From: Crossiella sp. CA-258035
Lineage (GTDB): Bacteria; Actinomycetota; Actinomycetes; Mycobacteriales; Pseudonocardiaceae
Direction of reading: 5' to 3'
Assembly (NCBI RefSeq): GCF_030064675.1
Contig: NZ_CP116413.1
Coordinates: 1,211,001 to 1,275,000, forward strand
Length of the DNA stretch: 64,000 nucleotides
The notes beneath the pieces were generated by a model. The model did no database searches. It saw nothing but the letters and a program-made list of their open reading frames with translations, and was not told the origin of the DNA. Position numbers and translations under genes: made by a program. This document shows, in pieces, positions 1-9,104 of the stretch (position 1 is its first letter; each line of letters opens with the position of its first letter).

Positions 1-98
1 AGGCCAGCATCGCGCTGCGCTCCGGCGAACACGTCAGCCCCTCCGCCCAGGCCTTCCTCCGCCTGGTCCTCGGCAGCGACACGCTCCCGGTCACCTGA
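1..98 (+). CDS. 3' end of a probable LysR-type regulator (partial)
   Basis: An open frame enters at the left edge and stops with TGA at 96-98. The readable tail contains ALRSGEHVSPSAQAFLRLV, which resembles the last helix of the LysR substrate-binding domain, where a phrase like LRxGEHxSPxAxAF is common. Only about 31 residues are visible, so the DNA-binding domain and the target cannot be judged. The gene converges on the GH5 gene across a repeat array and a strong hairpin. The family call is tentative. Confidence 0.5.
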   Translation, partial: ASIALRSGEHVSPSAQAFLRLVLGSDTLPVT

Positions 99-111
99 CC
101 AACCCCCCGGA

Positions 112-262
112 GTGTTGGCCGTTGTGGACGCCGTGTTGGCCGATCTCGTACGCCTCGTTGGCCGTTGTGGGCGGTGCCGGCACCTACGAGCCGAAAGCCG
201 GTGTCCCACAACGGCAAACGCACCGTCCACAACGGCCAACGCACCGTACGAGATCGGCCAAC
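112..262. repeat. Palindromic array of a 21-22 bp repeat unit
   Basis: The core GTTGGCCG recurs at 114, 135 and 157. Its reverse complement (CGGCMAAC) recurs at 212, 233 and 255, with the same 21-22 bp spacing. The two halves can fold on each other. The array lies between convergent genes and is followed by a strong terminator-like hairpin. The same unit occurs at 34183-34313. There is no spacer pattern, so it is not a CRISPR. Confidence 0.75.
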
Positions 263-274
263 ACGCGGTAAAGG

Positions 275-315
275 GCCCGGGGGACCGTCTGGTGTGGACG
301 GTCCCCCGGGCTTTT
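275..315 (+). terminator. Strong terminator between convergent genes
   Basis: The 15-base arms at 275-289 and 297-311 are perfectly complementary, with a 7-base loop, and are followed by TTTT at 312-315. The hairpin sits between the stop of the LysR-like gene and the stop of the GH5 gene, so it probably serves both directions. Confidence 0.85.
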
Positions 316-331
316 CCTGTGGAGGTTCGCC

Positions 332-1423
332 TCAGAACTCGTCCGGGGTGCGCATGCGCTCCCGGATCCAGGCGCCGGCCGGCTTCAGCACGCCGGTGCC
401 GCTGAAGTTGTTGCCGGCACAGGTGCCCGGCTTGAAGACCGCGCCGGAGCGGTTGTCGTCGGAGAAGTTCCAGTTGGTCCAGCTGATCTTCTTCTGCTTC
501 ATGAAGTCGAGGTACTTCTGCGACCAGGTGAAGTCGTTGCCGCCGTCACCGGTGGCGGTCTGGGTGCCGAACTCGGTCACGAACAGCGGCAGCTTGGCGG
601 CCGCGCGGGTGAACGCGTCCAGGTACTGCTGCTTGTGCGAGGCCGCGTAGAAGTGGAACGTGTACATGATGTTCGGGATCTTGATCTGGTTGTTGATGAT
701 GTCCTGCTCGTTGCGGCCGTCGGAGATCCCGAGCGAGCCCCAGCCGTGCGTGCCGACCAGGATCAGGCTGTCCGGGTCCTCCGCGCGGATGGTCGGCATG
801 ACGGCCTCGGCGTAGGTCTTGATCTTCGCCCAGGACACCCCGTTGGGCTCGTTGGCGATGTCGTAGATGATGTTGGTCTTGTCCTTGTGCCGCTGGGCGA
901 TCTCCTTGAAGAAGGTCTTGGCCCGCGCGGTGTTGTGGTTCGGGTCGCCAGGGTTGAGCTGGTGCCAGTCGATCAGCGCGTAGAGGCCGCGCTTGGTGGC
1001 CTCCTCGATGTACCCGTGCACCATGTCGGTGAACTTCCGGGGGTTGGTCTCATAACCACCCTCCTGGATGTACATCGCGATGCGCAGCACGTCGCCGCCC
1101 CAGTCCTTGGCCAGCGCGTCCAGCGAAGCGGTCTTCAGACACTGGCTGTACCACTGGATGCCGTGCGTGCTCATGCCGCGCAGCTGGATCGGCTTGCCGT
1201 TCTTGTTGCACAGTTGCAGGCCACAGACCTTGAGCTGGCCGTTGATCGCCGCGGGGGTGCCGGGTGGCAGGGCGGCCGGCCCCAGCGGTGCGGTGGCGGC
1301 GTTCGCCACCGCCGGTTCGGGGGTAGGAGAGCCCTGTGCGCTGGTGGCAAGCACACCGGTTGTGGCCAGTGCGGCGGCGGCGATGACGCCGAGTGCACGC
1401 CTGACTACCTTGAGCCGTCCCAT
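332..1423 (-). CDS. Secreted glycoside hydrolase family 5 endoglucanase-like enzyme
   Basis: This 363-residue protein starts with a Sec signal peptide (basic MGRLKVVRR, then an Ala/Leu-rich core to about residue 30). It continues as a single GH5 (beta/alpha)8 barrel without a carbohydrate-binding module. The proton donor is the Glu in DIANEPNG and the nucleophile is the Glu in LFVTEFGT. HFYAASH and TNWNFSDD are further GH5 barrel landmarks. It should hydrolyse beta-1,4-glucan outside the cell; the exact substrate (cellulose or a beta-mannan) cannot be read. A 20-bp palindrome shared with the ricin-B gene lies about 100 bp upstream of the start. Confidence 0.88.
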   Translation of the reverse strand: MGRLKVVRRALGVIAAAALATTGVLATSAQGSPTPEPAVANAATAPLGPAALPPGTPAAINGQLKVCGLQLCNKNGKPIQLRGMSTHGIQWYSQCLKTASLDALAKDWGGDVLRIAMYIQEGGYETNPRKFTDMVHGYIEEATKRGLYALIDWHQLNPGDPNHNTARAKTFFKEIAQRHKDKTNIIYDIANEPNGVSWAKIKTYAEAVMPTIRAEDPDSLILVGTHGWGSLGISDGRNEQDIINNQIKIPNIMYTFHFYAASHKQQYLDAFTRAAAKLPLFVTEFGTQTATGDGGNDFTWSQKYLDFMKQKKISWTNWNFSDDNRSGAVFKPGTCAGNNFSGTGVLKPAGAWIRERMRTPDEF

Positions 1424-1520
1424 CGTTTGCGCTCCTCTCGTCCGGAGCCCCAGGGCAGGGTGGGGCCGCCGAGCTGTGCGAGTTTGCGGCGGTGCGTGGC
1501 GGCGGTTGGTTCACAACATT

Positions 1521-1540
1521 GTTAGGTTAGTTTCCTAACA
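1521..1540. promoter_or_regulatory. Operator-like palindrome upstream of the GH5 gene
   Basis: GTTAGGTTAGTTTCCTAACA has inverted ends (TGTTAGG/CCTAACA, counting the base before it). It lies about 100 bp upstream of the GH5 start. A version with 17 of 20 identical bases sits at 20716-20735, about 80 bp upstream of another secreted-protein gene. A shared transcription factor is inferred. Confidence 0.6.
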
Positions 1541-1557
1541 GTGGGACGGATGTTAGT

Positions 1558-1604
1558 GACCCCGCTCACCGGCCGTCAAGGGTTGATGGTCGGCAAGCGG
1601 GGTC
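1558..1604 (-). terminator. Probable terminator of the GH27 gene
   Basis: GACCCCGCT at 1558-1566 pairs with AGCGGGGTC at 1596-1604. The hairpin lies directly after the GH27 stop on the minus strand. There is no clear U-tract. Confidence 0.5.
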
Positions 1605-1613
1605 CGATTTGTC

Positions 1614-3647
1614 TTACTCGCAGCTCAGCCGGACATCGGCCCAGTCGGCGTGGTCGTTGCTCTGCCCGTCACCGGCGTCGGTGACCACCAGCCGGAGCAG
1701 GGTGGCGCCGGAGACGTTGGCCTGCAACGGTTCTGCCGGGTCTGCCGCGGTCAGCACGCCGCTGTCGGCGACCTTGGCCGCGTCCGCGTAGACCTGGAAG
1801 ACCACCGAGCCGGCGTTCTTCTCGTCGTCCACGCCGACCTGCGCGGAGACCGTCGAGCAGCGGCCGCCCAGGTGGTACTCCACCGTGCTCGGCGCGTGCA
1901 CGCCGAGACCCTTGGCGAAGACCACCCCGTTGATGGTGATCGGCCTGCCGTCGCCTGCCTTGCTCTCGCCGTTGCTGGTGTTGACCTCCACCGGCCCGAA
2001 CCCGTTGGCCGAGCGCAGCCACCTGGTCTCCGACAGCTGCACGGTGCCGCTCGGCGCGGGCTCGGGCACCAGCAGGTCGAAGGTCTGGGTCCGGGTCACC
2101 GGCCGGTGCCCGTGGTAGGTGACGGTGCTGGTCACCGGGTAGCTGCCGGGCTTGGTCCCGGCCGGTGCGGTGATCGCGAACCGGGTCTGCCAGGTCTGTT
2201 CCGGCCGCAGCACCGGGGTGCTCGTCCCTGACTCCGCCCGGACCGTCCAGCCCTCCGGCGCGGTGATCTTGGTGTTGGCGAACAGGGCGGGCAGCCTGCC
2301 CGCGTTGTGCACCGAGGCGGTCACCTTGGCCGGCTTGCCCGGGGTGACCACCGGCGCGGCGCCGGGGTAGAGCAGCTCCAGGTCGGTGTGGCTGTCCACC
2401 GCGGGCGGGTACAGCGGCCAGCCGCGGTCGGCGGAGACCCGGTAGATCGCGGTGCCGTGCGGCGGGACCGTGGCGGCGATGGTGCCGGCGGTGTGCGCGT
2501 CCTGCCCGGTCCACAGGTCGCGGATCTTGTACCCGGCGGAGGTGGGCAGGCCGGCCTCGGCCGCGGTGGCGCTGATCCGGGCGGGCTGGTCGGTCTCGTT
2601 GAACAGCGCGACCGCGCGGTCGCCGTTGGCCAGCGGCTTGACGAAGACGTAGTGCCCGTTCGCCACCCGGATCGGCTTGCCCTGCCTGCCGAGCTTGTCC
2701 TGGTCGATCGCGATGATCTCCTTGTTGGTCAGGATCTCGAAGTGCTCCGGCGAGACCTTGCGCAGGTCCGCGCCGATCAGCAGCGGGGCGGCCATGATCG
2801 ACCAGAGCGCGAACTGGGACCGGTACTCGGTGGTGGTCTGCCTGCCGTTGCCCACCTCCAGCATGTCCGGGTCGTTCCAGTGCCCCGGCCCGGCGTGGTC
2901 GGCCAGCACCATGTTGCGTTTCAACAGGTCCACGGTCTTGGCCCAGGTGTCGTTGATGTCGCCGGTGGTCCGCCACAGGTGGCCGACGTCCTTGGCCCAC
3001 TCCCAGGGCTTGTTCTGGCCCCACTCGCAGATGGAGAACACGATCGGCCTGCCGGTGGCCTTGAGCGCGTCCCGCATCGCGGTGTAGCGCAGTTTCGCGT
3101 CCACGCCCTGGTTGTTGCAGTTGTCATATTTGAGGTAGTCCACGCCCCAGGAGGCGAACAGCGCCGCGTCCTGCCGCTCGTGGCCGAGGCCGCCGGGGAA
3201 GCCGCCGGCCTTGTTGCAGGTCTTGGTGCCCGCGCTGGTGTAGATGCCGAACTTCAGGCCCTTGCCGTGCACGTAGTCGGCCAGCCACTTGATGCCGCGC
3301 GGGAAGCGCACCGGGTCGGGCACCAGGTTGCCGTCCGCGGCGCGCTCCGGCAGCGCCCAGCAGTCGTCGATGTTGACGTAGGAATAGCCCGCCGCCCTGA
3401 GGCCGCGGTCGACGAAGATGTCCGCCATATCGGTGATCATCTTCTCGTTGAACTCGGCCCGGCAGTGCGTGGTGTTCCAGTTGTTGAAGCCCATCGGCGG
3501 GGTCAGCGCGAGCCCGTCGTCGATGGTGGTGGCCGGGGGTTCGGGGGCGGCGGCGGCCCGCGGCGCGGTGGCCGCCACCCCGCCGCTCAGGGCCACGGCG
3601 AACGCGGTGGCCAGCGCGGCGCACCGCCGTCCGGTCAGCGAAGTCAT
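1614..3647 (-). CDS. Secreted GH27 alpha-galactosidase with C-terminal NPCBM domain
   Basis: The protein has 677 residues. I chose the ATG at 3647 because GAGGAGA precedes it and a signal peptide (MTSLTGRRCAALATAFA...) follows directly. The catalytic barrel opens with LALTPPMGFNNWNTTHC. The nucleophile is the Asp in WGVDYLKYDNC and the acid/base is the Asp in HWNDPDMLEVGN, both GH27 hallmarks. A beta-sandwich and a NEW3-like segment follow. The last 135 or so residues are an NPCBM module (ITINGVVFAKGLGVHA). It should release alpha-galactosyl units (or beta-arabinopyranosyl, a known GH27 variant) from plant polysaccharides. The gene follows the CtpE-like gene but has its own long upstream region. 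Confidence 0.92.
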   Translation of the reverse strand: MTSLTGRRCAALATAFAVALSGGVAATAPRAAAAPEPPATTIDDGLALTPPMGFNNWNTTHCRAEFNEKMITDMADIFVDRGLRAAGYSYVNIDDCWALPERAADGNLVPDPVRFPRGIKWLADYVHGKGLKFGIYTSAGTKTCNKAGGFPGGLGHERQDAALFASWGVDYLKYDNCNNQGVDAKLRYTAMRDALKATGRPIVFSICEWGQNKPWEWAKDVGHLWRTTGDINDTWAKTVDLLKRNMVLADHAGPGHWNDPDMLEVGNGRQTTTEYRSQFALWSIMAAPLLIGADLRKVSPEHFEILTNKEIIAIDQDKLGRQGKPIRVANGHYVFVKPLANGDRAVALFNETDQPARISATAAEAGLPTSAGYKIRDLWTGQDAHTAGTIAATVPPHGTAIYRVSADRGWPLYPPAVDSHTDLELLYPGAAPVVTPGKPAKVTASVHNAGRLPALFANTKITAPEGWTVRAESGTSTPVLRPEQTWQTRFAITAPAGTKPGSYPVTSTVTYHGHRPVTRTQTFDLLVPEPAPSGTVQLSETRWLRSANGFGPVEVNTSNGESKAGDGRPITINGVVFAKGLGVHAPSTVEYHLGGRCSTVSAQVGVDDEKNAGSVVFQVYADAAKVADSGVLTAADPAEPLQANVSGATLLRLVVTDAGDGQSNDHADWADVRLSCE

Positions 3648-3781
3648 CCGGTCTCCTCGGGTCGGCGTGGCGGTCAACCGGTCAGAAATCAACGGAAACA
3701 GACACAAGCACGCACAGTGCAACGAGGGCGGACCGAGCTGTCAATACGGCATGGCCCAGGTTGGTCAACATGGAGTAGCGT

Positions 3782-3805
3782 CCGGATGACAACGTATTCA
3801 TCCGG
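3782..3805. promoter_or_regulatory. Inverted repeat in the GH27 upstream region
   Basis: CCGGATG at 3782-3788 and CATCCGG at 3799-3805 form a 24-bp imperfect palindrome about 135 bp upstream of the GH27 start. The 317-bp stretch 3648-3964 holds no gene. Besides this repeat it contains only the hairpin at 3899-3934 and an AT-richer stretch near 3840-3860. A sugar-responsive operator is possible but unproven. Confidence 0.4.
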
Positions 3806-3898
3806 GGCGCTTCTTGACGAACCGCAGGTCCAAGGCTTACTGTCTGATCAGTCAGTCAGAATGAGCTCCCTGGATGGCTACCGCCGATCCAGGGTAGG

Positions 3899-3950
3899 GG
3901 TGAACGCACCGAGTGGCGGCTCGGTGCGTTCACCCTGTTTCTTTTTGTTG
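3899..3950. terminator. Terminator-like hairpin downstream of the CtpE-like gene
   Basis: Perfect 15-base arms at 3899-3913 and 3920-3934 enclose a 6-base loop. The T-rich tail (3935-3950) is on the plus strand, whereas the adjacent gene that ends at 3965 is on the minus strand. The stem alone may still end minus-strand transcription, which is common in high-GC actinobacteria. Confidence 0.6.
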
Positions 3951-3964
3951 TACTTTCGGCCAGG

Positions 3965-6403
3965 TCAGGCGGCCTCGGCCAGGCGCTCCTTCTCCTGGCG
4001 CAGCCAGCCGTCCAGCCACCAGCTCAGCTCGATCAGCAGCATGCCGACCCCGGCCACCAGGAAGGCCAGCAGCAGGGTGGGCGAGTGGTTCGGGTCGATC
4101 TTGAAGAACTCCTGGCCGAACGGGATGAGGGTGGCGAAGGCGAAGCCGCCGGCCATCACCAGCAGCAGCGCGACCTTCCACCAGGCGTACGGGCGGGCGA
4201 TCACCGCGAGCACCCAGAAGGCCACCAGGAACAGCGTCACCACCGCGGCCGTGCTCTGCTGGTCCTGGGTCGCGGTCGAGTCGTTGAGCGCGAGCAGGTA
4301 GCTGGTGAAGGTGGCCACCGCGGCGATCGCGCCGGCCGGCACGGCCAGCCGCATCACCCTGGCCACGAAGCCGCTGCGGGCGCGTTCGGTGTTGGGCGCC
4401 AAGGCCAGGAAGAAGGCCGGGATGCCGATGGTGAAGGCGTTCAACAGGGTGGAATGCCTGGGGTAGAACGGGTACGGCACCTGGGCGATGATCACCAGCA
4501 CCGCCAGCAGCACCGAGTACACCGTCTTGGTGAGGAACAGGTTGGCCACCCGCTCGATGTTGCCGATCACCCGGCGGCCCTCGGCCACCACGTACGGCAG
4601 GGTGGCGAACTTGTTGTCCAGCAACACGATCTGCGCCACCGCCCGGGTGGCCGGGCTGCCCGCGCCCATGGCCACGCCGATGTCGGCGTCCTTGAGCGCG
4701 AGCACGTCGTTCACGCCGTCGCCGGTCATCGCCACGGTGTGCCCGCGGGACTGGAGCGCGCCGACCATGTCCCGCTTCTGCGCCGGGGTGACCCGGCCGA
4801 AGACCACGCCGTCGTTCACCGGCCCGGCCAGGTTCTCCTTGCCCTCCGGCAGGGTGCGCGCGTCCACCGGCCGGTCCGCGCCGGGCAGGGACAGTGAGGC
4901 GGCCACCGCGCCGACGGAGAGCGCGTTGTCGCCGGAGATCACCTTCACCGCGACGTCCTGCGCGGCGAAGAAGTCCAGTGTGTCCTTGGCGTCCGGGCGG
5001 ACCTTCTGCTCCAGCACCACCAGCGCCACCGGGGTGACCACGCCGGGCGCGGCGCCGTCGTCCACCGCACAGCTCGCCCGGCCCAGCAGCAGCACCCGCA
5101 GGCCCTGCGAGCCGGTCTGCTCGGCCTCGGCGCGCACCGGGGAGTCGTTGTCCAGCAACACGTCCGGCGCGCCGAGCACCCAGTCGCCGTCGCCGTGGAA
5201 GCTGGCCCCGCTCCACTTGCGGGCCGAGGAGAACGGCGCGATCGCGCTGACCGTCCAGTCCGCGCCGCCGGGGTGCGCCTCGGCGATGGCCTGCAGGCTG
5301 GCGTTCGGTCGTGGGTCCACTGTGGACAGTGCGGCCAGCGCGGTGCCGATCTCGGCGGTGGCGTGGCCGTCCAGCGGCCGGACCTCGGCCAGTCGCATGC
5401 CGTTCTCGGTCAGCGTGCCGGTCTTGTCCGCGCACACCACGTTCACCCGGGCCAGGCCCTCGATCGCGGGCAGCTCCTGCACCAGGCACTGCCGCCGCCC
5501 GAGCCGGACCACCCCCACGGCGAAGGCGATGCTGGTCAGCAGCACCAGGCCCTCGGGCACCATGGGCACCAGCGCGGCCACCATGCGGCGGATCGCGTCC
5601 GGCACGTCCTTGTTGTCAGCGAGCTGGCTGTAGATGGTGAGCGCGCCGATCGGCACGATCATCCAGGTGATGATGCGCAGGATCTTGTCGATGCCGGAGC
5701 GCAGCTCGGAGGAGACCAGGGTGAACTTGCTGGCCTCCTCGGCCAGCCGGGCCGCGTACGCCTGCCGCCCGACCTTGGTGGCCTGGTAGGCCCCGGTGCC
5801 GGCGACCACGAAGCTGCCCGACATCACCTCGTCGCCCGGCTGCTTGACCACCGGGTCGGACTCGCCGGTGAGCAGCGACTCGTCGACCTCCATGGCCTCG
5901 GCGGCGAGCACCTGGCCGTCCACCACGATCTTGTCGCCGGGCCCGATCTCGATCACGTCGTCCAGCACGACCTCGTGCGGGGAGACCTCCACCGCCTGCC
6001 CGTCGCGGCGCACCGTCGGCTTGGCCTCGCCGACGATGGCCAGCCGCTCCAGGGTGCGCTTGGCGCGCACCTCCTGCACGATGCCGATCAGCGTGTTGAT
6101 CACGATGATGACGCCGAAGAGGCCGTCCTGGATCGGCCCGATGACCAGGATGATCGCGAAGAGCACCCCGATGATCGCGTTGAACCGGGTGAACACGTTG
6201 GCCCGGATGATCTCGCCGACACTGCGGCTGGCCCTGGCCGGCACGTCGTTGGACTGGCCGGCCGCGACGCGCTGCCGTACCTGCTCTGCGGTCAGGCCAC
6301 GGGCGGGGTCAACCCCGGCGAGCGCGACCGGTTCTTCCGTCGTCGACACTGCGCGAGGGTACGCGCCGGAGGTGGCCGGGAAGTGGACCGCGCGCAGGTC
6401 CAC
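3965..6403 (-). CDS. ctpE: P-type cation-transporting ATPase, CtpE-like
   Basis: The protein has 812 residues from the GTG at 6403; a second GTG at 6349 would give 794 and may be the true start, since neither has a clear ribosome binding site. All P-type ATPase signatures are present: LLTGESDP in the actuator domain, the phosphorylation site DKTGTLT near residue 320, and [17 protein letters not shown] in the hinge. The membrane motif reads MVPEGLVLL, without the second Pro of the PEGLP form, which is the pattern of mycobacterial CtpE, a calcium importer. About ten membrane segments are visible. It probably moves Ca2+ or a similar divalent cation. It follows a multi-span membrane protein gene by 30 bp, so co-transcription is likely. 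Confidence 0.85.
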   Translation of the reverse strand: MDLRAVHFPATSGAYPRAVSTTEEPVALAGVDPARGLTAEQVRQRVAAGQSNDVPARASRSVGEIIRANVFTRFNAIIGVLFAIILVIGPIQDGLFGVIIVINTLIGIVQEVRAKRTLERLAIVGEAKPTVRRDGQAVEVSPHEVVLDDVIEIGPGDKIVVDGQVLAAEAMEVDESLLTGESDPVVKQPGDEVMSGSFVVAGTGAYQATKVGRQAYAARLAEEASKFTLVSSELRSGIDKILRIITWMIVPIGALTIYSQLADNKDVPDAIRRMVAALVPMVPEGLVLLTSIAFAVGVVRLGRRQCLVQELPAIEGLARVNVVCADKTGTLTENGMRLAEVRPLDGHATAEIGTALAALSTVDPRPNASLQAIAEAHPGGADWTVSAIAPFSSARKWSGASFHGDGDWVLGAPDVLLDNDSPVRAEAEQTGSQGLRVLLLGRASCAVDDGAAPGVVTPVALVVLEQKVRPDAKDTLDFFAAQDVAVKVISGDNALSVGAVAASLSLPGADRPVDARTLPEGKENLAGPVNDGVVFGRVTPAQKRDMVGALQSRGHTVAMTGDGVNDVLALKDADIGVAMGAGSPATRAVAQIVLLDNKFATLPYVVAEGRRVIGNIERVANLFLTKTVYSVLLAVLVIIAQVPYPFYPRHSTLLNAFTIGIPAFFLALAPNTERARSGFVARVMRLAVPAGAIAAVATFTSYLLALNDSTATQDQQSTAAVVTLFLVAFWVLAVIARPYAWWKVALLLVMAGGFAFATLIPFGQEFFKIDPNHSPTLLLAFLVAGVGMLLIELSWWLDGWLRQEKERLAEAA
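5315..5327. repeat. 13-bp dispersed palindrome, copy 1
   Basis: GTCCACTGTGGAC lies inside the CtpE-like gene, where the minus strand encodes S-T-V-D. It is one of five exact copies in the window. Confidence 0.7.
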
Positions 6404-6433
6404 TCCGGCGGGCTACCTGGGGGAGTAACAGAG

Positions 6434-7717
6434 CTAGCTCCGCTGGGTGACCTGGGCGAGCTTGGTCCATCCTTCGGGGGACTGCGGCCCGTCGACCTCC
6501 AGCAGCCGGAGGTAGCACTCCCTGGCCAGCAGCACCTTCTGCAGCTCCTCCAGGATCTCCTCGAAGAACTGCTCCCGGTAGCCGGCGTCGTTGACCGCGT
6601 AGACCGCGAAGTACAGCGCGGAGAAGGCGGCCATCACGATGGAGACCTGGATCAGCTCGTTGCTGACCCCCTCGATCGGGATCGGGATGGTGAAGAAGGT
6701 GCCCTCGGTGAGCGGATGGCCCACCCAGGCCTCGGCCACCGAGTCCTTGATCGCGATCGCGCCGAAGGTGACGAAGAACAGGAACACCAGCAGGCCGAGC
6801 AGGGCGATCTGCAGGCCCTGGCTGACGAAGGCGATGAGCAGCACGTTGAGCCGCTCGCCCAGCTTCATCGGGTGCCGGTCGAAGTTCAGGTCCTCATCCG
6901 GCAGCTGCTCGGCCAGCCTGCCCAGCTCGGTGCCCGCGCAGGCCGCGCGCACCGAGTCCGGGGTGATCTCCACCCGCAGCTTCTTCAGCTCCTCGGGCAG
7001 CCGCACGCACAGGAACAGCGCGATGATCACGATGAAGAACCAGGCGATGCCCCACAGCCGGGGCCGGTCCAGGTTGCCGGACATCTGCCAGTTCTCGGTG
7101 TTGATGAACAGGAAGGTGACCAGGAGCAGCAGCAGCGGCACCGCCCTGGTGACCAGCCTGCCCAGGTTGCCCAGGTGCGGCACCAGGTGCCAGCAGGCCC
7201 AGTGCACCAGCGAGCCGATGCCCGCCCTGGTGAAGGCGTAGACCACCAGGATCAGCGCGGCGCCGATGACCAGGTCCTCCCGCGCGCCGGCCAGGTTCCA
7301 GCTGGTCAGCACCTCCAGCAGCGGGGGCAGCAGCAGGGTGGTCACGGCGCCGGTGATGCCCGCGGTGCGGCTGCGCAGGTAGCGGCGGCCGGTGCGCAGC
7401 CAGAGGAACAGCAGCGCGAAGCCGACCGCTGTGACAGTGGCCACACCCAATCCGGTGAGCGAGTAGGCGTCGGACTCGGCCATCAACGCGTCCGCCTGAG
7501 CGTTGGGCAGGTGGCGGTAGGGCGGGCTCCAGCGCCAGGCCACGGTCACCGCGGTGTAGCCGAGCACGCCGCCCAGGAAGAACATCAGCGCTGGAAGGGA
7601 CCGGGCGAGCACCGGGTGCTTGCGCATGTTCCGGACCACAAAAGGCATGCCCTCGCGCAGGAACCAGCGCTCGACTTCCTTGATCGGCAGGGCGTTCCGC
7701 TGCTTCTCACTCGCCAC
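6434..7717 (-). CDS. Multi-span membrane protein of unknown function
   Basis: The 427-residue protein starts at a GTG. It has a basic N-terminus (VERWFLREGMPF), then about eight to ten hydrophobic segments with a soluble, acidic stretch in the middle (ELGRLAEQLPDEDLNFDRHP). The C-terminus is amphipathic and rich in Glu and Leu. I see no catalytic motif and no transporter signature that I recognise. It lies 30 bp upstream of the CtpE-like ATPase on the same strand, which suggests a shared transcript and possibly a shared role, but that is inference only. Confidence 0.75.
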   Translation of the reverse strand: MASEKQRNALPIKEVERWFLREGMPFVVRNMRKHPVLARSLPALMFFLGGVLGYTAVTVAWRWSPPYRHLPNAQADALMAESDAYSLTGLGVATVTAVGFALLFLWLRTGRRYLRSRTAGITGAVTTLLLPPLLEVLTSWNLAGAREDLVIGAALILVVYAFTRAGIGSLVHWACWHLVPHLGNLGRLVTRAVPLLLLLVTFLFINTENWQMSGNLDRPRLWGIAWFFIVIIALFLCVRLPEELKKLRVEITPDSVRAACAGTELGRLAEQLPDEDLNFDRHPMKLGERLNVLLIAFVSQGLQIALLGLLVFLFFVTFGAIAIKDSVAEAWVGHPLTEGTFFTIPIPIEGVSNELIQVSIVMAAFSALYFAVYAVNDAGYREQFFEEILEELQKVLLARECYLRLLEVDGPQSPEGWTKLAQVTQRS

Positions 7718-7816
7718 CCGGCTGAGGCTATCCGCGTCCGCTCGATCGGGTGCGGTCGGTCGAGCCGGGTGGGAACCCAGCGGTCAAAAATGAGACATCG
7801 GTGTATCGTTTGATGC

Positions 7817-9094
7817 GTGGACGTCCAATCGGACCAGGGGGCCGCGCGCCCCTCCCGGGTACCTGTCTGGGGCCTGCTCGGCTCGACGGCGCTGTCCGTC
7901 ACCGGTAACGCGATCGTGGGTGTCGCGATGCCGATCCTGGTGTTGCAGCGCACGGGTAGCGCCGTGCTCGCGGGTGTGGTCGCGGCCGCGGCCGCCGCTC
8001 CGCTGGTGCTGTCCGCGCTCTTCGGCGGGGCGCTGGTGGACCGGTTCGGGCGGCGGCGCTCCAGCGTGGCCGCCGACCTGCTCAGCGCCGCCGCGGTGGC
8101 CGCGCTGCCGCTGCTGGACATGACCGTGGGCCTTGGCATCCCGGTGATCCTGGCGCTGGTCGCGCTCGGCGCGGTCTTCGACGGCCCCGGCATGGCCGCG
8201 CGCGAGTCGCTGCGGCCGGATGTGGCGGCCCGCGCGAAGCTACCCCTCGAGAAGATCAACTCCTGGGGTGAGGCGGTGGACGGGATCGGCGGCGTGGCCG
8301 GTCCAGGACTCGCCGGTGTGCTGATCGCGGTGATCGGGCCGATGAACACCTTGTGGGCCACCGTGATCATGTTCTTCCTGGCCTCGCTGCTCACCTTCGC
8401 CGTGGTGCCCTCCACCGAGGTCAGGGGCGCGGACCGGCCGCCTGCCGAGCCGTACTGGCAGTCGGTGTGGCAGGGCCTGAAGTTCGTCTGGACCGAGGGC
8501 GCGCTGCGCGCCACCGCGCTCACCGGCATGCTGATCGTGCTGTTCCTGGCCCCGATCACCTCGGTGATCATGCCCGCGATGATGTTCCAGGCCGGGCGGC
8601 CCGAGCAGACCGGTTTTGTGCTCGCGCTCTTCGCCGTCGGCGGCATCATCGGCGCCATCGGCTACGGCGTGATCGCCAGGTGGGCCTCCCGCCGCGCCTC
8701 GCTGCTGGGCGCGCTGCTGCTGACCTCGGTGGCCTTCTGCGGTTTCGCGCTGAGCACCGAGTTCGGCTGGCTGCTCACCCTGGCGCTGATCACCGGTGTG
8801 GTCTCCGGCCCGATCAACCCGGTCACCGCGGTGGTCATGCAGGAGCGCACGCCGGAGCACATGCGCGGCCGGGTGATCGGCACGGTCGCCTCGCTGTCCC
8901 TGGCGGCCAGCCCGCTGGGCGCGGTGGTCGCCGGTCCCATCGTCGAATTCTCCGGTCCCGCAACGGCTTTCGTCATCATCGGCGCCGGCTGCCTGCTGGC
9001 CACCGCCTACGCCGCCCTCACCCCGGGGCTGCGCCGGATCGAACCTTCGCAGGCGCCGTTCGCTCCGGCGCCGGAGAAGGCGAACACTCGATGA
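7817..9094 (+). CDS. MFS exporter (MFS_3/EntS-like)
   Basis: This 425-residue protein, starting at a GTG, has about twelve membrane helices. The MFS loop 2-3 motif is seen as GGALVDRFGRRR, and a second copy in the other half reads YGVIARWASRRAS. The layout is that of the drug/siderophore exporter branch of the major facilitator superfamily. The P450 gene starts 10 bp after its stop with its own AGAGGA ribosome binding site, so the two are probably one transcript. Export of a compound related to the P450 substrate is a reasonable guess, but the substrate is unknown. Confidence 0.85.
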   Translation: MDVQSDQGAARPSRVPVWGLLGSTALSVTGNAIVGVAMPILVLQRTGSAVLAGVVAAAAAAPLVLSALFGGALVDRFGRRRSSVAADLLSAAAVAALPLLDMTVGLGIPVILALVALGAVFDGPGMAARESLRPDVAARAKLPLEKINSWGEAVDGIGGVAGPGLAGVLIAVIGPMNTLWATVIMFFLASLLTFAVVPSTEVRGADRPPAEPYWQSVWQGLKFVWTEGALRATALTGMLIVLFLAPITSVIMPAMMFQAGRPEQTGFVLALFAVGGIIGAIGYGVIARWASRRASLLGALLLTSVAFCGFALSTEFGWLLTLALITGVVSGPINPVTAVVMQERTPEHMRGRVIGTVASLSLAASPLGAVVAGPIVEFSGPATAFVIIGAGCLLATAYAALTPGLRRIEPSQAPFAPAPEKANTR

Positions 9095-9104
9095 GAGGAC
9101 ACCG

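Noticed and set aside
112-262. Regularly spaced repeats that could be taken for a CRISPR array
   Set aside because: The units are only 21-22 bp from start to start, are inverted in the second half, have no unique spacers, and no cas gene is near.
2307-4301. Long open frame on the plus strand (about 660 codons) opposite the GH27 gene
   Set aside because: It is a shadow of the GH27 gene in high-GC DNA. The translation is low-complexity (Gly, Arg, Ala, Val) and has no recognisable domain, whereas the opposite strand gives a complete enzyme.
5195-7813. Plus-strand open frame of about 870 codons opposite the CtpE-like ATPase and membrane protein genes
   Set aside because: It spans two real genes and the gap between them, and its product is rich in Asp, Gly, His and Gln without any domain. 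It is an antisense shadow.
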